From assembly GCA_030637965.1 (NCBI GenBank), contig DAOWFO010000028.1:1-18673 (forward strand): DNA of 18,673 bases. Reading direction: 5' to 3'. The DNA comes from Thermoplasmata archaeon (GTDB lineage Archaea; Thermoplasmatota; E2; DHVEG-1). Position numbers and translations under genes: made by a program. A model generated the notes under the pieces. The model did not search any database and had not been told where the DNA came from. It worked only from the letters and a program-made list of their open reading frames with translations. Every line of letters begins with the position of its first letter. The first letter of the stretch is position 1. Shown piece after piece: positions 1 to 7,807 of this stretch.

Positions 1-355
1 AAATTAAACTTTGATATTCAAACATGGATTGAAGAAAACCTTGAGAAGCTTCAGATTGATACGGCGTATATGCTGTATAAAATTCTGCTCTCGAAATGAC
101 AGATTTAACAACTGATGGTATATAGTGAGGTTTAATTCCCCCGCCAATAAAACTAGTAATATCTTGAAAAGTTTTATTTCTCTTAGCTATCTCCCTCAGT
201 TTCTGATTTGTTTCTAATTGAGTTAAACCTTTGGGTAGATCCAACTCTTTAATGCCAATTTTTTTAGGTACATCAGAAAACAATTCTTCGATACTATTCA
301 ATCCTATTTCTTTTAGCATAGAGTCTTTTATTTTCGAGTTTGGAATAAACTTCAT
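1..355 (-). CDS. gcvPA: Glycine dehydrogenase (decarboxylating) subunit 1, N-terminal part, cut by window edge
   Basis: The first 118 codons of a minus-strand gene whose 3' part lies outside the window. Translation begins MKFIPNSKIKDSMLKEIGL and contains FIGGGIKPHYIP (about residues 72-83) and YTAYTPYQSEASQG (about 94-107), which are hallmark stretches of the N-terminal subunit of the split glycine cleavage P-protein. In this family GcvPA pairs with GcvPB, which carries the PLP lysine; together they decarboxylate glycine and pass the aminomethyl group to lipoylated H protein in the cytoplasm. The ATG at 355-353 is preceded by GAGGA (complement of 360-364) at 4 bases spacing. The partner genes are not visible. 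Family assignment is firm; operon context is unknown. Confidence 0.9.
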   Translation of the reverse strand, partial: MKFIPNSKIKDSMLKEIGLNSIEELFSDVPKKIGIKELDLPKGLTQLETNQKLREIAKRNKTFQDITSFIGGGIKPHYIPSVVKSVISRAEFYTAYTPYQSEASQGFLQSMFEYQSLI

Positions 356-408
356 ATCTTCCTCATTCTCAGTAACAACCAAATATTAATGAAACTTATG
401 GAATCAAT

Positions 409-422
409 ACTTATTTAAATCG
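409..422 (-). promoter_or_regulatory. Putative archaeal TATA box for gcvPA
   Basis: Read on the minus strand this is CGATTTAAATAAGT, an archaeal box-A-like element. Transcription starting about 25 bases downstream, near 390, would give a leader of roughly 35 bases containing the GAGGA ribosome site. The rest of the 356-593 divergent gap is very AT-rich and shows no gene. Confidence 0.4.
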
Positions 423-570
423 AAATAAGAAGGTGGATCAATTAATCGAGATTATTCCGATTAGAGAAGTATTTTGGTAAAATTATATATAACATTATTC
501 GTATAATTTATAATAAAATTATATTATAGAATATAACATGATTACAACATCAAACATTATTATGCTATCG

Positions 571-592
571 TTAAATTAATATATATCTGGAG
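571..592 (+). promoter_or_regulatory. TATA-like element and ribosome binding site that decide the DUF362 start
   Basis: TTAAATTAATATATA (571-585) resembles a TATA box and GGAG (589-592) a Shine-Dalgarno site. GGAG lies only 1 base from the ATG at 594 but 7 bases from the in-frame ATG at 600, and the TATA element is about 26 bases from 600. Both favour initiation at 600. A second TATA-like run (TTATATATAA, near 482-491) could give a longer leader. Confidence 0.4.
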
Positions 593-599
593 AATGCAA

Positions 600-2474
600 A
601 TGAAGAAAATTTGTAAGAAAAAATTTTTATCGAGAATTAAGAACCTTAAAGGATTTTCGTTTCATATAATAGGAATTGCTTGTCTTGTATGGTTTTTAAT
701 TAGAGTAATTCCTGCACCTCAAAGGTCACAGTATCCATGCCAGCAAATTTCTATACCAATTGCATTAGGATATATTGCTTTTTGGGGAACCTTATTCCAT
801 GGGCTCTCCTTATGGATAAGAAGAGTTAGGTTTAAAACTGCAGCAATTTTACCAACTATTATAGTTATTTTTGTAATTACTTTTACAATCTCTGGAATGG
901 TATTTGCAGAAAATTATTTTAATATCGACTCAAAATCAGATCCATGGAATCCAACTCCCAAAGAGCCTATTGGAACACCTTTTGGAATGAATCCTGGGAG
1001 AGTAGTATGGATTTGGAATCCTGATGCTACTGAGGAAAATCTGGATGGGTTCTGGTGGAAAGAGAATAATAATAATCAAACAATACTTGAAGAGATGTAC
1101 TCAAAAGGACTTCGGGAATTTACAGGAGAATTAGACGATTATTCTGCATGGAATGCAATTTTCCAATATTTCAATACAAACAACGACCGAGGAAACAGAG
1201 GATATCAAACTGGTGAGAAAATAGCGATTAAGATTAACCTCAATAACTGTGGAAGCCCCATTGATTTCATAAATGGATATTTGAAAAAGGATAATGACCG
1301 TGATGCAAATCCCTATGTCGTGAAAACACTCCTTGACCAACTTGTAAATATTGTAGGAATTGAACAGGATGATATCACAATATATGATGCATCTCGACAA
1401 ATAGGGAACTGGTTTTACGATCCTTTTGTAATAGAGTTTCCAGATGTTCATTTTATTGATAATACGGGTGGAGCATCTGGAAGAGAAAAAGTCCAACCCA
1501 GTTCAGAAAAAATATACTTTATAGATGGGACTATTCGAACTTTACCCGTCTGTGTTGTCGATGCCGATTATATAATTAATATGCCATTGTTGAAAAAACA
1601 CCCCATAAATAATGGTGTCACATTGTCTGGAAAAAACATGTTTGGTACGTTTATAGAACCTGTTAAGGATCTTCATCCTTATCACGAATCTGGACAAATA
1701 ATGGGAAATCCAGCTCCTCAAACCGATCTTTTTTCACATAAGCATATTGGAAAAAAGACTCTTCTTTACATTGGAGATGGAACATATGGAACCCTACAAG
1801 ATCATCGTACGATTAGCAAATTTAATATGTATCCTTTTAATGATGATTGGACTAATAGCTTGTTTTTCTCACAGGATCCAGTTGCAATTGATTCCGTGAT
1901 GTATGATTTTCTCCATACCGAGGGACCTTGTCCTATTGAAGGCTCTCAAAACTATATACATCAAGCAGCAGAACCTCCAAAAGACACATACGACCCAGAA
2001 AATGATGGAGAGTTTCTATCAGAAAGTCTAGGAGTACATGAGCATTGGGATACAAACGTTTCCATTTTCTCATCTGATCGATATTCTGGTCCAGACAATA
2101 ATGGCATTGAGTTTGTAGCAAATGGGGAAACAAACGCAAGTTCATCTATTTTAATTACTCAACCTATGGAAAATAAGCTTTATTTATATGGTGAGGAGAG
2201 TTCGTTTAAAATTCTCTGGAAATATATTTATTCATTTCCTGCAACTTTAATCATTGGAAATATTACAGTTAAAGCACAAGTTAATAATTTAACTGAAAAT
2301 ATTGATCAAATGAAGTTTTTCCTAGATGGACAATTGCAACATATAGATGAAGAATCTCCTTATAAATGGGAGTGGAATCAAAAATCATTCTCAAGACACT
2401 TGTTAAATATCACTGCATCAATAAACGGTGAAGACATGCTATATGCACAGCGTATTGTCTGGAAATTTCAATGA
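600..2474 (+). CDS. Membrane-anchored DUF362 domain protein with C-terminal Ig-like domain
   Basis: About 624 residues. The N-terminus is basic and followed by three likely membrane helices (about residues 21-37, 52-75 and 83-103, counted from the ATG at 594) with the motif RVIPAPQRSQYPCQQ between the first two, an arrangement seen in a group of DUF362 proteins. The central part (about 200-480) is DUF362-like, with KIAIKINLNNCG, then DADYIINMPLLKKHPINNG and LSGKNMFGT. The last ~90 residues (FFLDGQLQHIDEESPYKWEWN) resemble an Ig-like or cadherin-like repeat. The large domain probably faces outside the cytoplasm. The function of DUF362 is unsettled. The gene stands alone, with 121 bases to the next gene. 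An in-frame ATG at 594 would add two residues; 600 is preferred on ribosome-site spacing. Confidence 0.75.
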   Translation: MKKICKKKFLSRIKNLKGFSFHIIGIACLVWFLIRVIPAPQRSQYPCQQISIPIALGYIAFWGTLFHGLSLWIRRVRFKTAAILPTIIVIFVITFTISGMVFAENYFNIDSKSDPWNPTPKEPIGTPFGMNPGRVVWIWNPDATEENLDGFWWKENNNNQTILEEMYSKGLREFTGELDDYSAWNAIFQYFNTNNDRGNRGYQTGEKIAIKINLNNCGSPIDFINGYLKKDNDRDANPYVVKTLLDQLVNIVGIEQDDITIYDASRQIGNWFYDPFVIEFPDVHFIDNTGGASGREKVQPSSEKIYFIDGTIRTLPVCVVDADYIINMPLLKKHPINNGVTLSGKNMFGTFIEPVKDLHPYHESGQIMGNPAPQTDLFSHKHIGKKTLLYIGDGTYGTLQDHRTISKFNMYPFNDDWTNSLFFSQDPVAIDSVMYDFLHTEGPCPIEGSQNYIHQAAEPPKDTYDPENDGEFLSESLGVHEHWDTNVSIFSSDRYSGPDNNGIEFVANGETNASSSILITQPMENKLYLYGEESSFKILWKYIYSFPATLIIGNITVKAQVNNLTENIDQMKFFLDGQLQHIDEESPYKWEWNQKSFSRHLLNITASINGEDMLYAQRIVWKFQ

Positions 2475-2566
2475 AAATCTACAAATTAAACAGAAGAAAA
2501 TTATCTACTCACTCAATATATCATATTTAAAATTATAAAATTGAGATTAGAAATTATTGTGAAATC

Positions 2567-2574
2567 TTTAAATT
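2567..2574 (+). promoter_or_regulatory. TATA box for a leaderless transcript of the FAH-family gene
   Basis: TTTAAATT is centred about 25 bases before the ATG at 2596 and no Shine-Dalgarno site lies between them. That spacing is what archaeal leaderless genes show, with the transcript beginning at or next to the start codon. Confidence 0.45.
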
Positions 2575-2595
2575 GTTTAAATTGTTGCTTAAAAT

Positions 2596-3255
2596 ATGAT
2601 TTATAATTTCAAGGAAAAATATTATGAAAAAGTTACTATTGGAAAGATTGTTTGTTTAGCAAGAACATATAAAAAACATGCTCAGGAAATGAACACTGAT
2701 GTAACAAAAGATCCTCTTCTCTTCCTTAAACCTGCAAGTTCTGTCATTTTCAATGATGATTCAATAATTATTCCAAAAATGTCAAATTGTTTACATCATG
2801 AAGTAGAACTTGGAGTTTTAATTGGAAAAAAATGTAAAAACATAAAACAAGAAGAAGCTTTAAACTATGTTTTAGGCTATCTAATTGCACTAGATGTTAC
2901 CGCCAGAGATATTCAGTCAGAAGCAAAAAAGAATGGTTGGCCATGGAGCATAGCCAAAGGTTTTGATACTTTTTCACCAATTAGTGAAGTTGTTTTGAAA
3001 GGAAAAGTATCAAATCCAAACAATCTTAATATAACTTTAAAAGTCAATGGAAAAATTAAACAGAATTCTAATACAAAAAATATGATCTATTCTGTTGAAA
3101 GAATTATTAAATTCATTTCAGATATTATGACTCTTGAAAAAGGAGATCTTATAATAACTGGAACACCTGAAGGTGTTGGAGAGATAGTTAAGGGAGATGT
3201 ACTTGAAGCAGAATTAGGAAATTTATGTTACTTAAAAGTTAACGTAAAATGCTAA
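2596..3255 (+). CDS. Fumarylacetoacetate hydrolase (FAH) family protein
   Basis: A 219-residue FAH-fold enzyme of the short, single-domain type (FAHD1 or acylpyruvase-like). It begins with the family's IVCLARTYKKHAQEM (about 18-32), then LFLKPASSV (42-50) and the metal site HHEVELGVLIG, with Glu69 and Glu71 as expected metal ligands and Asp100 in ALDVTARD as the third. Lys121 in AKGFDTFSP and the GTPEGVGEI loop near the C-terminus are also family features. Members hydrolyse C-C bonds in acylpyruvates or decarboxylate or tautomerise oxaloacetate; the substrate cannot be read from sequence. It is transcribed apparently alone, 101 bases ahead of the thiolase operon, so a link to fatty-acid breakdown is only suggestive. 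Confidence 0.85.
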   Translation: MIYNFKEKYYEKVTIGKIVCLARTYKKHAQEMNTDVTKDPLLFLKPASSVIFNDDSIIIPKMSNCLHHEVELGVLIGKKCKNIKQEEALNYVLGYLIALDVTARDIQSEAKKNGWPWSIAKGFDTFSPISEVVLKGKVSNPNNLNITLKVNGKIKQNSNTKNMIYSVERIIKFISDIMTLEKGDLIITGTPEGVGEIVKGDVLEAELGNLCYLKVNVKC

Positions 3256-3298
3256 AAAATTCTCTATGAGCTATTTCTTAGATAATAATTGGAAAATG

Positions 3299-3348
3299 TT
3301 TTAAATCTTAATCATATTGCCTGGAATACGCTTATCATTTGGAGGAGG
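3299..3348 (+). promoter_or_regulatory. Promoter and strong ribosome binding site of the thiolase operon
   Basis: TTTTAAAT (3299-3306) is a TATA-like box. GGAGGAGG (3341-3348) is a near-perfect Shine-Dalgarno sequence 8 bases before the ATG at 3357, the strongest ribosome site in the window. Transcription starting near 3329 would leave a leader of about 28 bases. This makes the thiolase the likely first gene of its operon. Confidence 0.5.
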
Positions 3349-3356
3349 CGTAATAA

Positions 3357-4535
3357 ATGAAAGATGTTGTAATAGTTTCAGGTGTTAGAACTGCGCAAGG
3401 AAAATTTTCAGGTTCCTTGAAAAGTTTTTCAGCTCCACAACTCGGTGGTTTTGCTATCAAAGAAGCTGTCAAAAAAGCAGGAATAAAACAAAAAGATGTT
3501 GACGAAGTAATAATGGGAAATGTCGTACAAGCTGGTCTTGGTCAAAATGTAGCTCGACAGGCTGCAATTTATGCCGATATACCATATGAAGCAGGTGCTT
3601 TTCATGTTGATAAGGTTTGTGGATCATCTCTTAAAGCTGTAGTTTTAGCAGCTCAGGCAATAAAATGTGAAGATGCAGACTGTGTTGTTGCTGGTGGAAT
3701 GGAAAGCATGACCAACTGTCCATATATTCTTGATAAAGCAAGATTTGGTTTCCGTATGTTTGATGGTAAAATTATTGATTCAATGGTTCATGACGGACTA
3801 TGGGATGTCTATAATGACTTCCACATGGGACATACAGGAGAGATCATTGCAGAGAGGAATAATATCACAAGACAGGATTGCGATGAATTTGCTGCATCTA
3901 GTCAACAGAAGGCAGAGAAAGCAACTAAAAATGGTAGCTTTAAAAACGAAATCATTCCAATAGAAATTAAACAAAAAAAGGATAACACTATAACATTTGA
4001 TAAGGACGAAGGAATTAGAGAAGGTACAACTGTCGAAAATCTTGCCAAACTTAAACCATTTTTTAAAAAAGATGGAGTAGTTACAGCAGGAAATGCATCT
4101 CAGATAACAGATGGTGGTTCCGCTGTTGTTGTAATGAGTAAAGAAAAGGCAGAAAAAATGGGAATCGGAATTCTTGCAACAATCAGGGGTTATAATACAA
4201 GCGGAGTTAAACCAGAGTATGTTATGGAAGCTCCAATTCCTGGAGTAAAAAATCTTCTAAAAAAGATGAATCTCACAATTGATGATATAGACTTGGTTGA
4301 GCATAATGAAGCATTTTCATCTGCATCTATAGCTTTAATGAAAGTGATAGGTATTCCTCAAGATATCTTTAATGTTCATGGAGGTGCCGTAGCTCTTGGT
4401 CATCCTATTGGTTGTAGTGGTTCAAGAATATTAGTTACTCTTTTGCATGCAATGAAGAAGTATAATAAAACTCGTGGTCTAGCAACAATTTGTCTAGGAG
4501 GCGGAAACGCTGTTTCAATGATAATTGAAAGATAA
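3357..4535 (+). CDS. Acetyl-CoA C-acetyltransferase (thiolase)
   Basis: A 392-residue thiolase of the usual bacterial and archaeal length. The nucleophile Cys88 lies in VDKVCGSSLKAV; Asn317 lies in VEHNEAF, His349 in ALGHPIGCSG and the second catalytic Cys379 in CLGGGNAVSMI, so the catalytic set is complete. It cleaves acetoacetyl-CoA with CoA into two acetyl-CoA, or runs the reverse condensation, in the cytoplasm. It is the first gene of a three-gene operon followed after 14 bases by 3-hydroxyacyl-CoA dehydrogenase and then enoyl-CoA hydratase. This makes a role as the last step of short-chain beta-oxidation more likely than a purely mevalonate-pathway role. Paralogues for longer 3-ketoacyl-CoAs look similar, so chain length is inferred from context. 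Confidence 0.93.
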   Translation: MKDVVIVSGVRTAQGKFSGSLKSFSAPQLGGFAIKEAVKKAGIKQKDVDEVIMGNVVQAGLGQNVARQAAIYADIPYEAGAFHVDKVCGSSLKAVVLAAQAIKCEDADCVVAGGMESMTNCPYILDKARFGFRMFDGKIIDSMVHDGLWDVYNDFHMGHTGEIIAERNNITRQDCDEFAASSQQKAEKATKNGSFKNEIIPIEIKQKKDNTITFDKDEGIREGTTVENLAKLKPFFKKDGVVTAGNASQITDGGSAVVVMSKEKAEKMGIGILATIRGYNTSGVKPEYVMEAPIPGVKNLLKKMNLTIDDIDLVEHNEAFSSASIALMKVIGIPQDIFNVHGGAVALGHPIGCSGSRILVTLLHAMKKYNKTRGLATICLGGGNAVSMIIER

Positions 4536-4549
4536 AAAAGAGGTGTTTT

Positions 4550-5404
4550 ATGATAATTAAAAAAATAGGAGTAGTTGGTGCAGGTCAGATGGGGCACGGT
4601 ATAGCTCTTGTTGCCGCAAAAGCAGGTTTTAGCGTGATTTTAAGAGATATTAAAGATGAATTTGTTAAAAATGGGATTAGCCACATAGAACGTTTTCTTG
4701 ATAAAAGTATTGAAAAAGGAAAGATGACAATTAATGAAAAAAAGAAAATTCTTTCAAATATAAAAGGTACAACAAAACTTATGGATTTAAAAGATGTTGA
4801 TCTAGTTATAGAGGCAATTTTTGAAAATATAAAGATAAAAAAAGAACTTTTTGAAGAGTTAGATAAAATTTGTAAGAAAGATACTTATTTTGCATCCAAT
4901 ACTTCAACTATTCCAATAACAGATCTTGCCTCAGTTACAAAAAGACCTGATAAGTTTATTGGTATGCATTTTATGAATCCTGTACCTTTGATGAAGCTTA
5001 TTGAGGTCATACGAGGTTTAAGAACCTCTGATAAAACAGCAAAGTTAATTATAGATCTTTCAGAAAAAATGGATAAAATACCAGTTGACGTCAACGATGG
5101 ACCTGGTTTTGTATCAAACCGTGTTCTTATACCTATGATAAATGAAGCAATCTTTTGTCTTATGGATGGCACCGGAACTGCTGAAAACATTGATAATGTT
5201 ATGAAGCTTGGAATGAATCATCCAATGGGTCCATTAGCACTTGCAGATTTGATTGGTCTAGATGTATGTTTAGACATCATGAACGTACTCTATGAAGGTT
5301 TTAATGATTCAAAATATAGACCCTGTGCTCTTCTTAAAAAGATGGTACAAGCAGGTTATCTAGGTAGAAAAACTGGAAAAGGATTTTTTGACTATAGTAA
5401 GTAG
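4550..5404 (+). CDS. hbd: 3-hydroxyacyl-CoA (3-hydroxybutyryl-CoA) dehydrogenase
   Basis: A 284-residue single-function enzyme of the Hbd/PaaH type. The N-terminal Rossmann fold has IGVVGAGQMGHG (GxGxxG at 10-15) with Asp33 placed to bind the ribose of NAD. The catalytic pair is His140 (GMHFMNPVP) and Glu152 (LIEVIRG), supported by Ser117 and Asn190 (DGPGFVSNR). The C-terminal dimerisation domain ends with GYLGRKTGKGFFDYSK, typical of the family. It oxidises (S)-3-hydroxyacyl-CoA, probably 3-hydroxybutyryl-CoA, to the 3-keto form. A GAGGTG ribosome site (4540-4545) lies 4 bases ahead of the ATG and only 14 bases separate it from the thiolase stop, so the genes are co-transcribed. Confidence 0.94.
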   Translation: MIIKKIGVVGAGQMGHGIALVAAKAGFSVILRDIKDEFVKNGISHIERFLDKSIEKGKMTINEKKKILSNIKGTTKLMDLKDVDLVIEAIFENIKIKKELFEELDKICKKDTYFASNTSTIPITDLASVTKRPDKFIGMHFMNPVPLMKLIEVIRGLRTSDKTAKLIIDLSEKMDKIPVDVNDGPGFVSNRVLIPMINEAIFCLMDGTGTAENIDNVMKLGMNHPMGPLALADLIGLDVCLDIMNVLYEGFNDSKYRPCALLKKMVQAGYLGRKTGKGFFDYSK

Positions 5405-5415
5405 GTGGATTATTC

Positions 5416-6195
5416 ATGGTTTATAAAAATATCTTAGTAGAAAAAAAGGAAGGAATCGGAACTATAAAAATCAATAGACCAAAGGTATTAAATGCATTAA
5501 ACAAAGAAACAATGCAAGAAATTTCCAAAGCCATTGGTGAACTCAATCAGGATAAAAAAATAAAAGTTGCAATATTAACTGGTGAAGGGAAAGCATTCAT
5601 TGCAGGAGCAGACATTAATCAGATGAAGGACATGACCTCTCTTGAAGCAAAGGAATTTGCAGAACTTGGACATAGTATGCTTTTAAAAATTGAAAACTCA
5701 AGACTTCCCTTCATCGCAGCAATTAATGGATATGCTCTTGGCGGTGGATGTGAAACAATAATGGCATGCGATATCTGTATTGCATCTGAAAGTGCAAAAC
5801 TTGGTCAACCTGAGATTAACCTTGGTGTCCATCCTGGATTTGGTGGAACACAAAGATTACCAAGACTTGTTGGAAGAATGAAGGCGAAGGAACTTTTGTT
5901 AACAGGAGAGAATATTAATGCTGATGAGGCATGTCGTATTGGCCTTATAAATATGGTTGTTGAAGATAACAATTTGATAGAGGCGACTGAGAAAATTGCC
6001 AAAAAAATTGCTAGTAAATCACCAATTCAAACAGATTTCATCAAATCTCTAGTAAACAAAGGTACAGACATTGATATACATTCAGCCTGTTCTTTAGAGA
6101 TTTCATACTTCTCATCAAGTTTTTCAACAAAAGATCAAAAGGAAGGCATGTCTGCATTTTTAGAAAAGAAAAAACCTACATTTACAGGAAAATAA
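5416..6195 (+). CDS. Enoyl-CoA hydratase (crotonase family)
   Basis: A 259-residue crotonase-fold enzyme of standard length. FIAGADINQM (61-70) and ALGGGCE (107-113) form the oxyanion hole, and both catalytic glutamates are present: Glu113 in GGGCE and Glu133 in GQPEINLGVHPGFGG. With both acids it should be a true hydratase, adding water to crotonyl-CoA or similar trans-2-enoyl-CoA to give (S)-3-hydroxyacyl-CoA for the preceding dehydrogenase. AGGTGG (5403-5408), overlapping the upstream stop, sits 7 bases before the ATG and the gap between the genes is 11 bases. It ends the operon; the next gene is on the other strand. Confidence 0.94.
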   Translation: MVYKNILVEKKEGIGTIKINRPKVLNALNKETMQEISKAIGELNQDKKIKVAILTGEGKAFIAGADINQMKDMTSLEAKEFAELGHSMLLKIENSRLPFIAAINGYALGGGCETIMACDICIASESAKLGQPEINLGVHPGFGGTQRLPRLVGRMKAKELLLTGENINADEACRIGLINMVVEDNNLIEATEKIAKKIASKSPIQTDFIKSLVNKGTDIDIHSACSLEISYFSSSFSTKDQKEGMSAFLEKKKPTFTGK

Positions 6196-6199
6196 AATA

Positions 6200-6256
6200 T
6201 TTATTCCAAATATCACTAATTATCCCAAATTATCGGCTCTCTTTTATTTGGATAAA
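6200..6256 (+). repeat. Imperfect inverted repeat after the enoyl-CoA hydratase stop, possible 3' end structure
   Basis: TTTATTCCAAAT (6200-6211) pairs with ATTTGGATAAA (6246-6256) apart from one bulged base, beginning 5 bases after the stop codon and enclosing a 34-base loop. It lies in the 266-base gap between two converging operons. A T-rich run follows near 6284-6291. It may mark the 3' end of the thiolase operon transcript. No gene was seen in the remainder of 6196-6461. Confidence 0.35.
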
Positions 6257-6461
6257 TCAAATTTAAAAATGATTTATTTATATCGTTTTTTGTCTCAAAA
6301 TAATCGCTATTCATATTACTTAATAATATTATTATTTTGTTGGTTAAATAATTTTGGTGAAAAACTATCGGCAATTAACGATATCAATAGTTATTTGTAT
6401 ATTTATTGAGTAATGTTATATAAATCTTTGATTGTTAAACAACCATTTATTGTCTTAGTTT

Positions 6462-7403
6462 TTATTTTAAAATCTTACCAAGAATTTCATCTGCAGCAGT
6501 ATATGGATCTACTTCTTTTTTAAAAATCTTATAAATTAGTGATTCTACTTTTTCTTTAAACTTTGATTCATCAAAAATTAAGTTCATTAATCGTTTTTTT
6601 ATAATTTCAATTAATTCAGCCTCATATCGCCTCATTCGCTTATTATCAAATTCTTTACTATTATCCAAATACTTTTTATGTTTTTTAATTTCATTAACAA
6701 GTTCTTTAATTCCCTCACCATTCCTTGCATTTGTTGTGAGAACAGGTTTTTTTCTATCTTTATTTGAACAATCTATGTCAACTAAGCTTTTAACTTCAGC
6801 AACTGTTTGATTAACATCTGGTCTATCAGCCTTATTTATCACATAAATATCAGCGATTTCCATAACACCAGCTTTTATAGTCTGAATAGAATCACCTAGA
6901 CCTGGAACTAAAACTACAAGTGTGCTATCAGCAATTTTTATTACATCTACTTCAGCTTGACCAACACCTACAGTTTCAACAATAACAATATCTTTTCCAG
7001 ATGCATCGAGTATCTCAACCACATCATAGACTGCACTAGTAAGACCGCCAAGCATACCTCGAGTTCCCATGCTACGAATAAAAACACCCTCATCCATAGC
7101 AAGTTCCATCATCCTAACCCTGTCACCTAGTAATGCCCCGCCACTAAATGGGCTTGTTGGATCTATTGCAATGATTCCAACCTTCTTGCCTTGCTTTCTA
7201 TATTCTCTTGTAATTTCACTTATAAGAGTACTCTTACCACCTCCCATTACACCAGTAATACCAATTACATGAGCCTCTCCCGTATTTGGATGAATATCTT
7301 TCATAGCAATTGCAGCATCGGGAGAATTATTTTCAGCAAGTGTAATTAATCTAGCAACAGATCTTGGTTCACCTTTCAAAACCTTTGAGGCAATATCATT
7401 CAT
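6462..7403 (-). CDS. meaB: MeaB-type G-protein chaperone of the B12 mutase (ArgK/MeaB family)
   Basis: A 313-residue P-loop GTPase of the MeaB/ArgK (MMAA) family, which gates AdoCbl delivery to acyl-CoA mutases and protects them from inactivation. Motifs are Walker A GVMGGGKST (51-59), DPTSPFSGGALLGDR (81-95), the family signature SMGTRGMLGGL (111-121), ETVGVGQAEVD (143-153) and the guanine-recognition motif NKAD (190-193). The Walker A is unusual, with Val-Met and Gly replacing the common Pro-Pro and Ala of GPPGAGKS, but the essential Gly and Lys-Ser remain. Its ATG overlaps the stop of the small mutase subunit by four bases (ATGA), so translation is probably coupled. It is the last gene of the four-gene B12 mutase operon. 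Confidence 0.92.
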   Translation of the reverse strand: MNDIASKVLKGEPRSVARLITLAENNSPDAAIAMKDIHPNTGEAHVIGITGVMGGGKSTLISEITREYRKQGKKVGIIAIDPTSPFSGGALLGDRVRMMELAMDEGVFIRSMGTRGMLGGLTSAVYDVVEILDASGKDIVIVETVGVGQAEVDVIKIADSTLVVLVPGLGDSIQTIKAGVMEIADIYVINKADRPDVNQTVAEVKSLVDIDCSNKDRKKPVLTTNARNGEGIKELVNEIKKHKKYLDNSKEFDNKRMRRYEAELIEIIKKRLMNLIFDESKFKEKVESLIYKIFKKEVDPYTAADEILGKILK

Positions 7404-7795
7404 AGTTTCACATTATTTTTAATAAAAACAACAATATCTTCTGTATGGGTACCTGGTCCAAAAACACCATCAACACCCGCTTTTTTAAGTACTGATACAT
7501 CTTCTTTTGGAATAATACCCCCACCTATAAACAATACATCCTGCATATTCTTTTTCTTTAATAATTTGGTAACATCTATGAATAAAGTCATATGAGCACC
7601 AGATAAAAGACTCAATCCAATTACATCAACATCTTCTTGGATTGCAGTTTCGATTATCATATCAGCTGTCTGATGCAGACCAGTATAAATTACCTCCATA
7701 CCAGCATTACGTAGAGCACGAGCAACAATCTTTGCACCTCGATCATGACCATCAAGACCAGGTTTTGCTATAAGTACTCTAATTTTTCTTTCCAT
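7400..7795 (-). CDS. icmB: Acyl-CoA mutase small subunit, cobalamin-binding (isobutyryl-CoA mutase type)
   Basis: A 131-residue free-standing B12-binding domain. KPGLDGHDRGAK holds the DxHxxG motif (Asp15, His17, Gly20), where His17 replaces dimethylbenzimidazole as lower cobalt ligand; GLSLLSGAHMTLF and LFIGGGIIP are the other conserved loops around the nucleotide tail. The length and wording (TGLHQTADMI, AIQEDVD) match separate small subunits such as IcmB. It associates with the large subunit encoded just upstream to form the AdoCbl mutase. Its GAGGAG ribosome site (complement of 7804-7809) overlaps the stop codon of the large subunit gene, and its own stop overlaps the meaB start. The small-subunit sequence alone does not fix the substrate. 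Confidence 0.92.
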   Translation of the reverse strand: MERKIRVLIAKPGLDGHDRGAKIVARALRNAGMEVIYTGLHQTADMIIETAIQEDVDVIGLSLLSGAHMTLFIDVTKLLKKKNMQDVLFIGGGIIPKEDVSVLKKAGVDGVFGPGTHTEDIVVFIKNNVKL

Positions 7796-7807
7796 ATTTA
7801 TTTCTCC

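Noticed and set aside
6300..6461. Further weak palindromes between the converging operons, such as AACTAT...ATAGTT (6363-6392) and TTGTTAAACAA (6432-6442)
   Set aside because: Short stems in very AT-rich DNA occur often by chance and none is followed by a convincing T-run.
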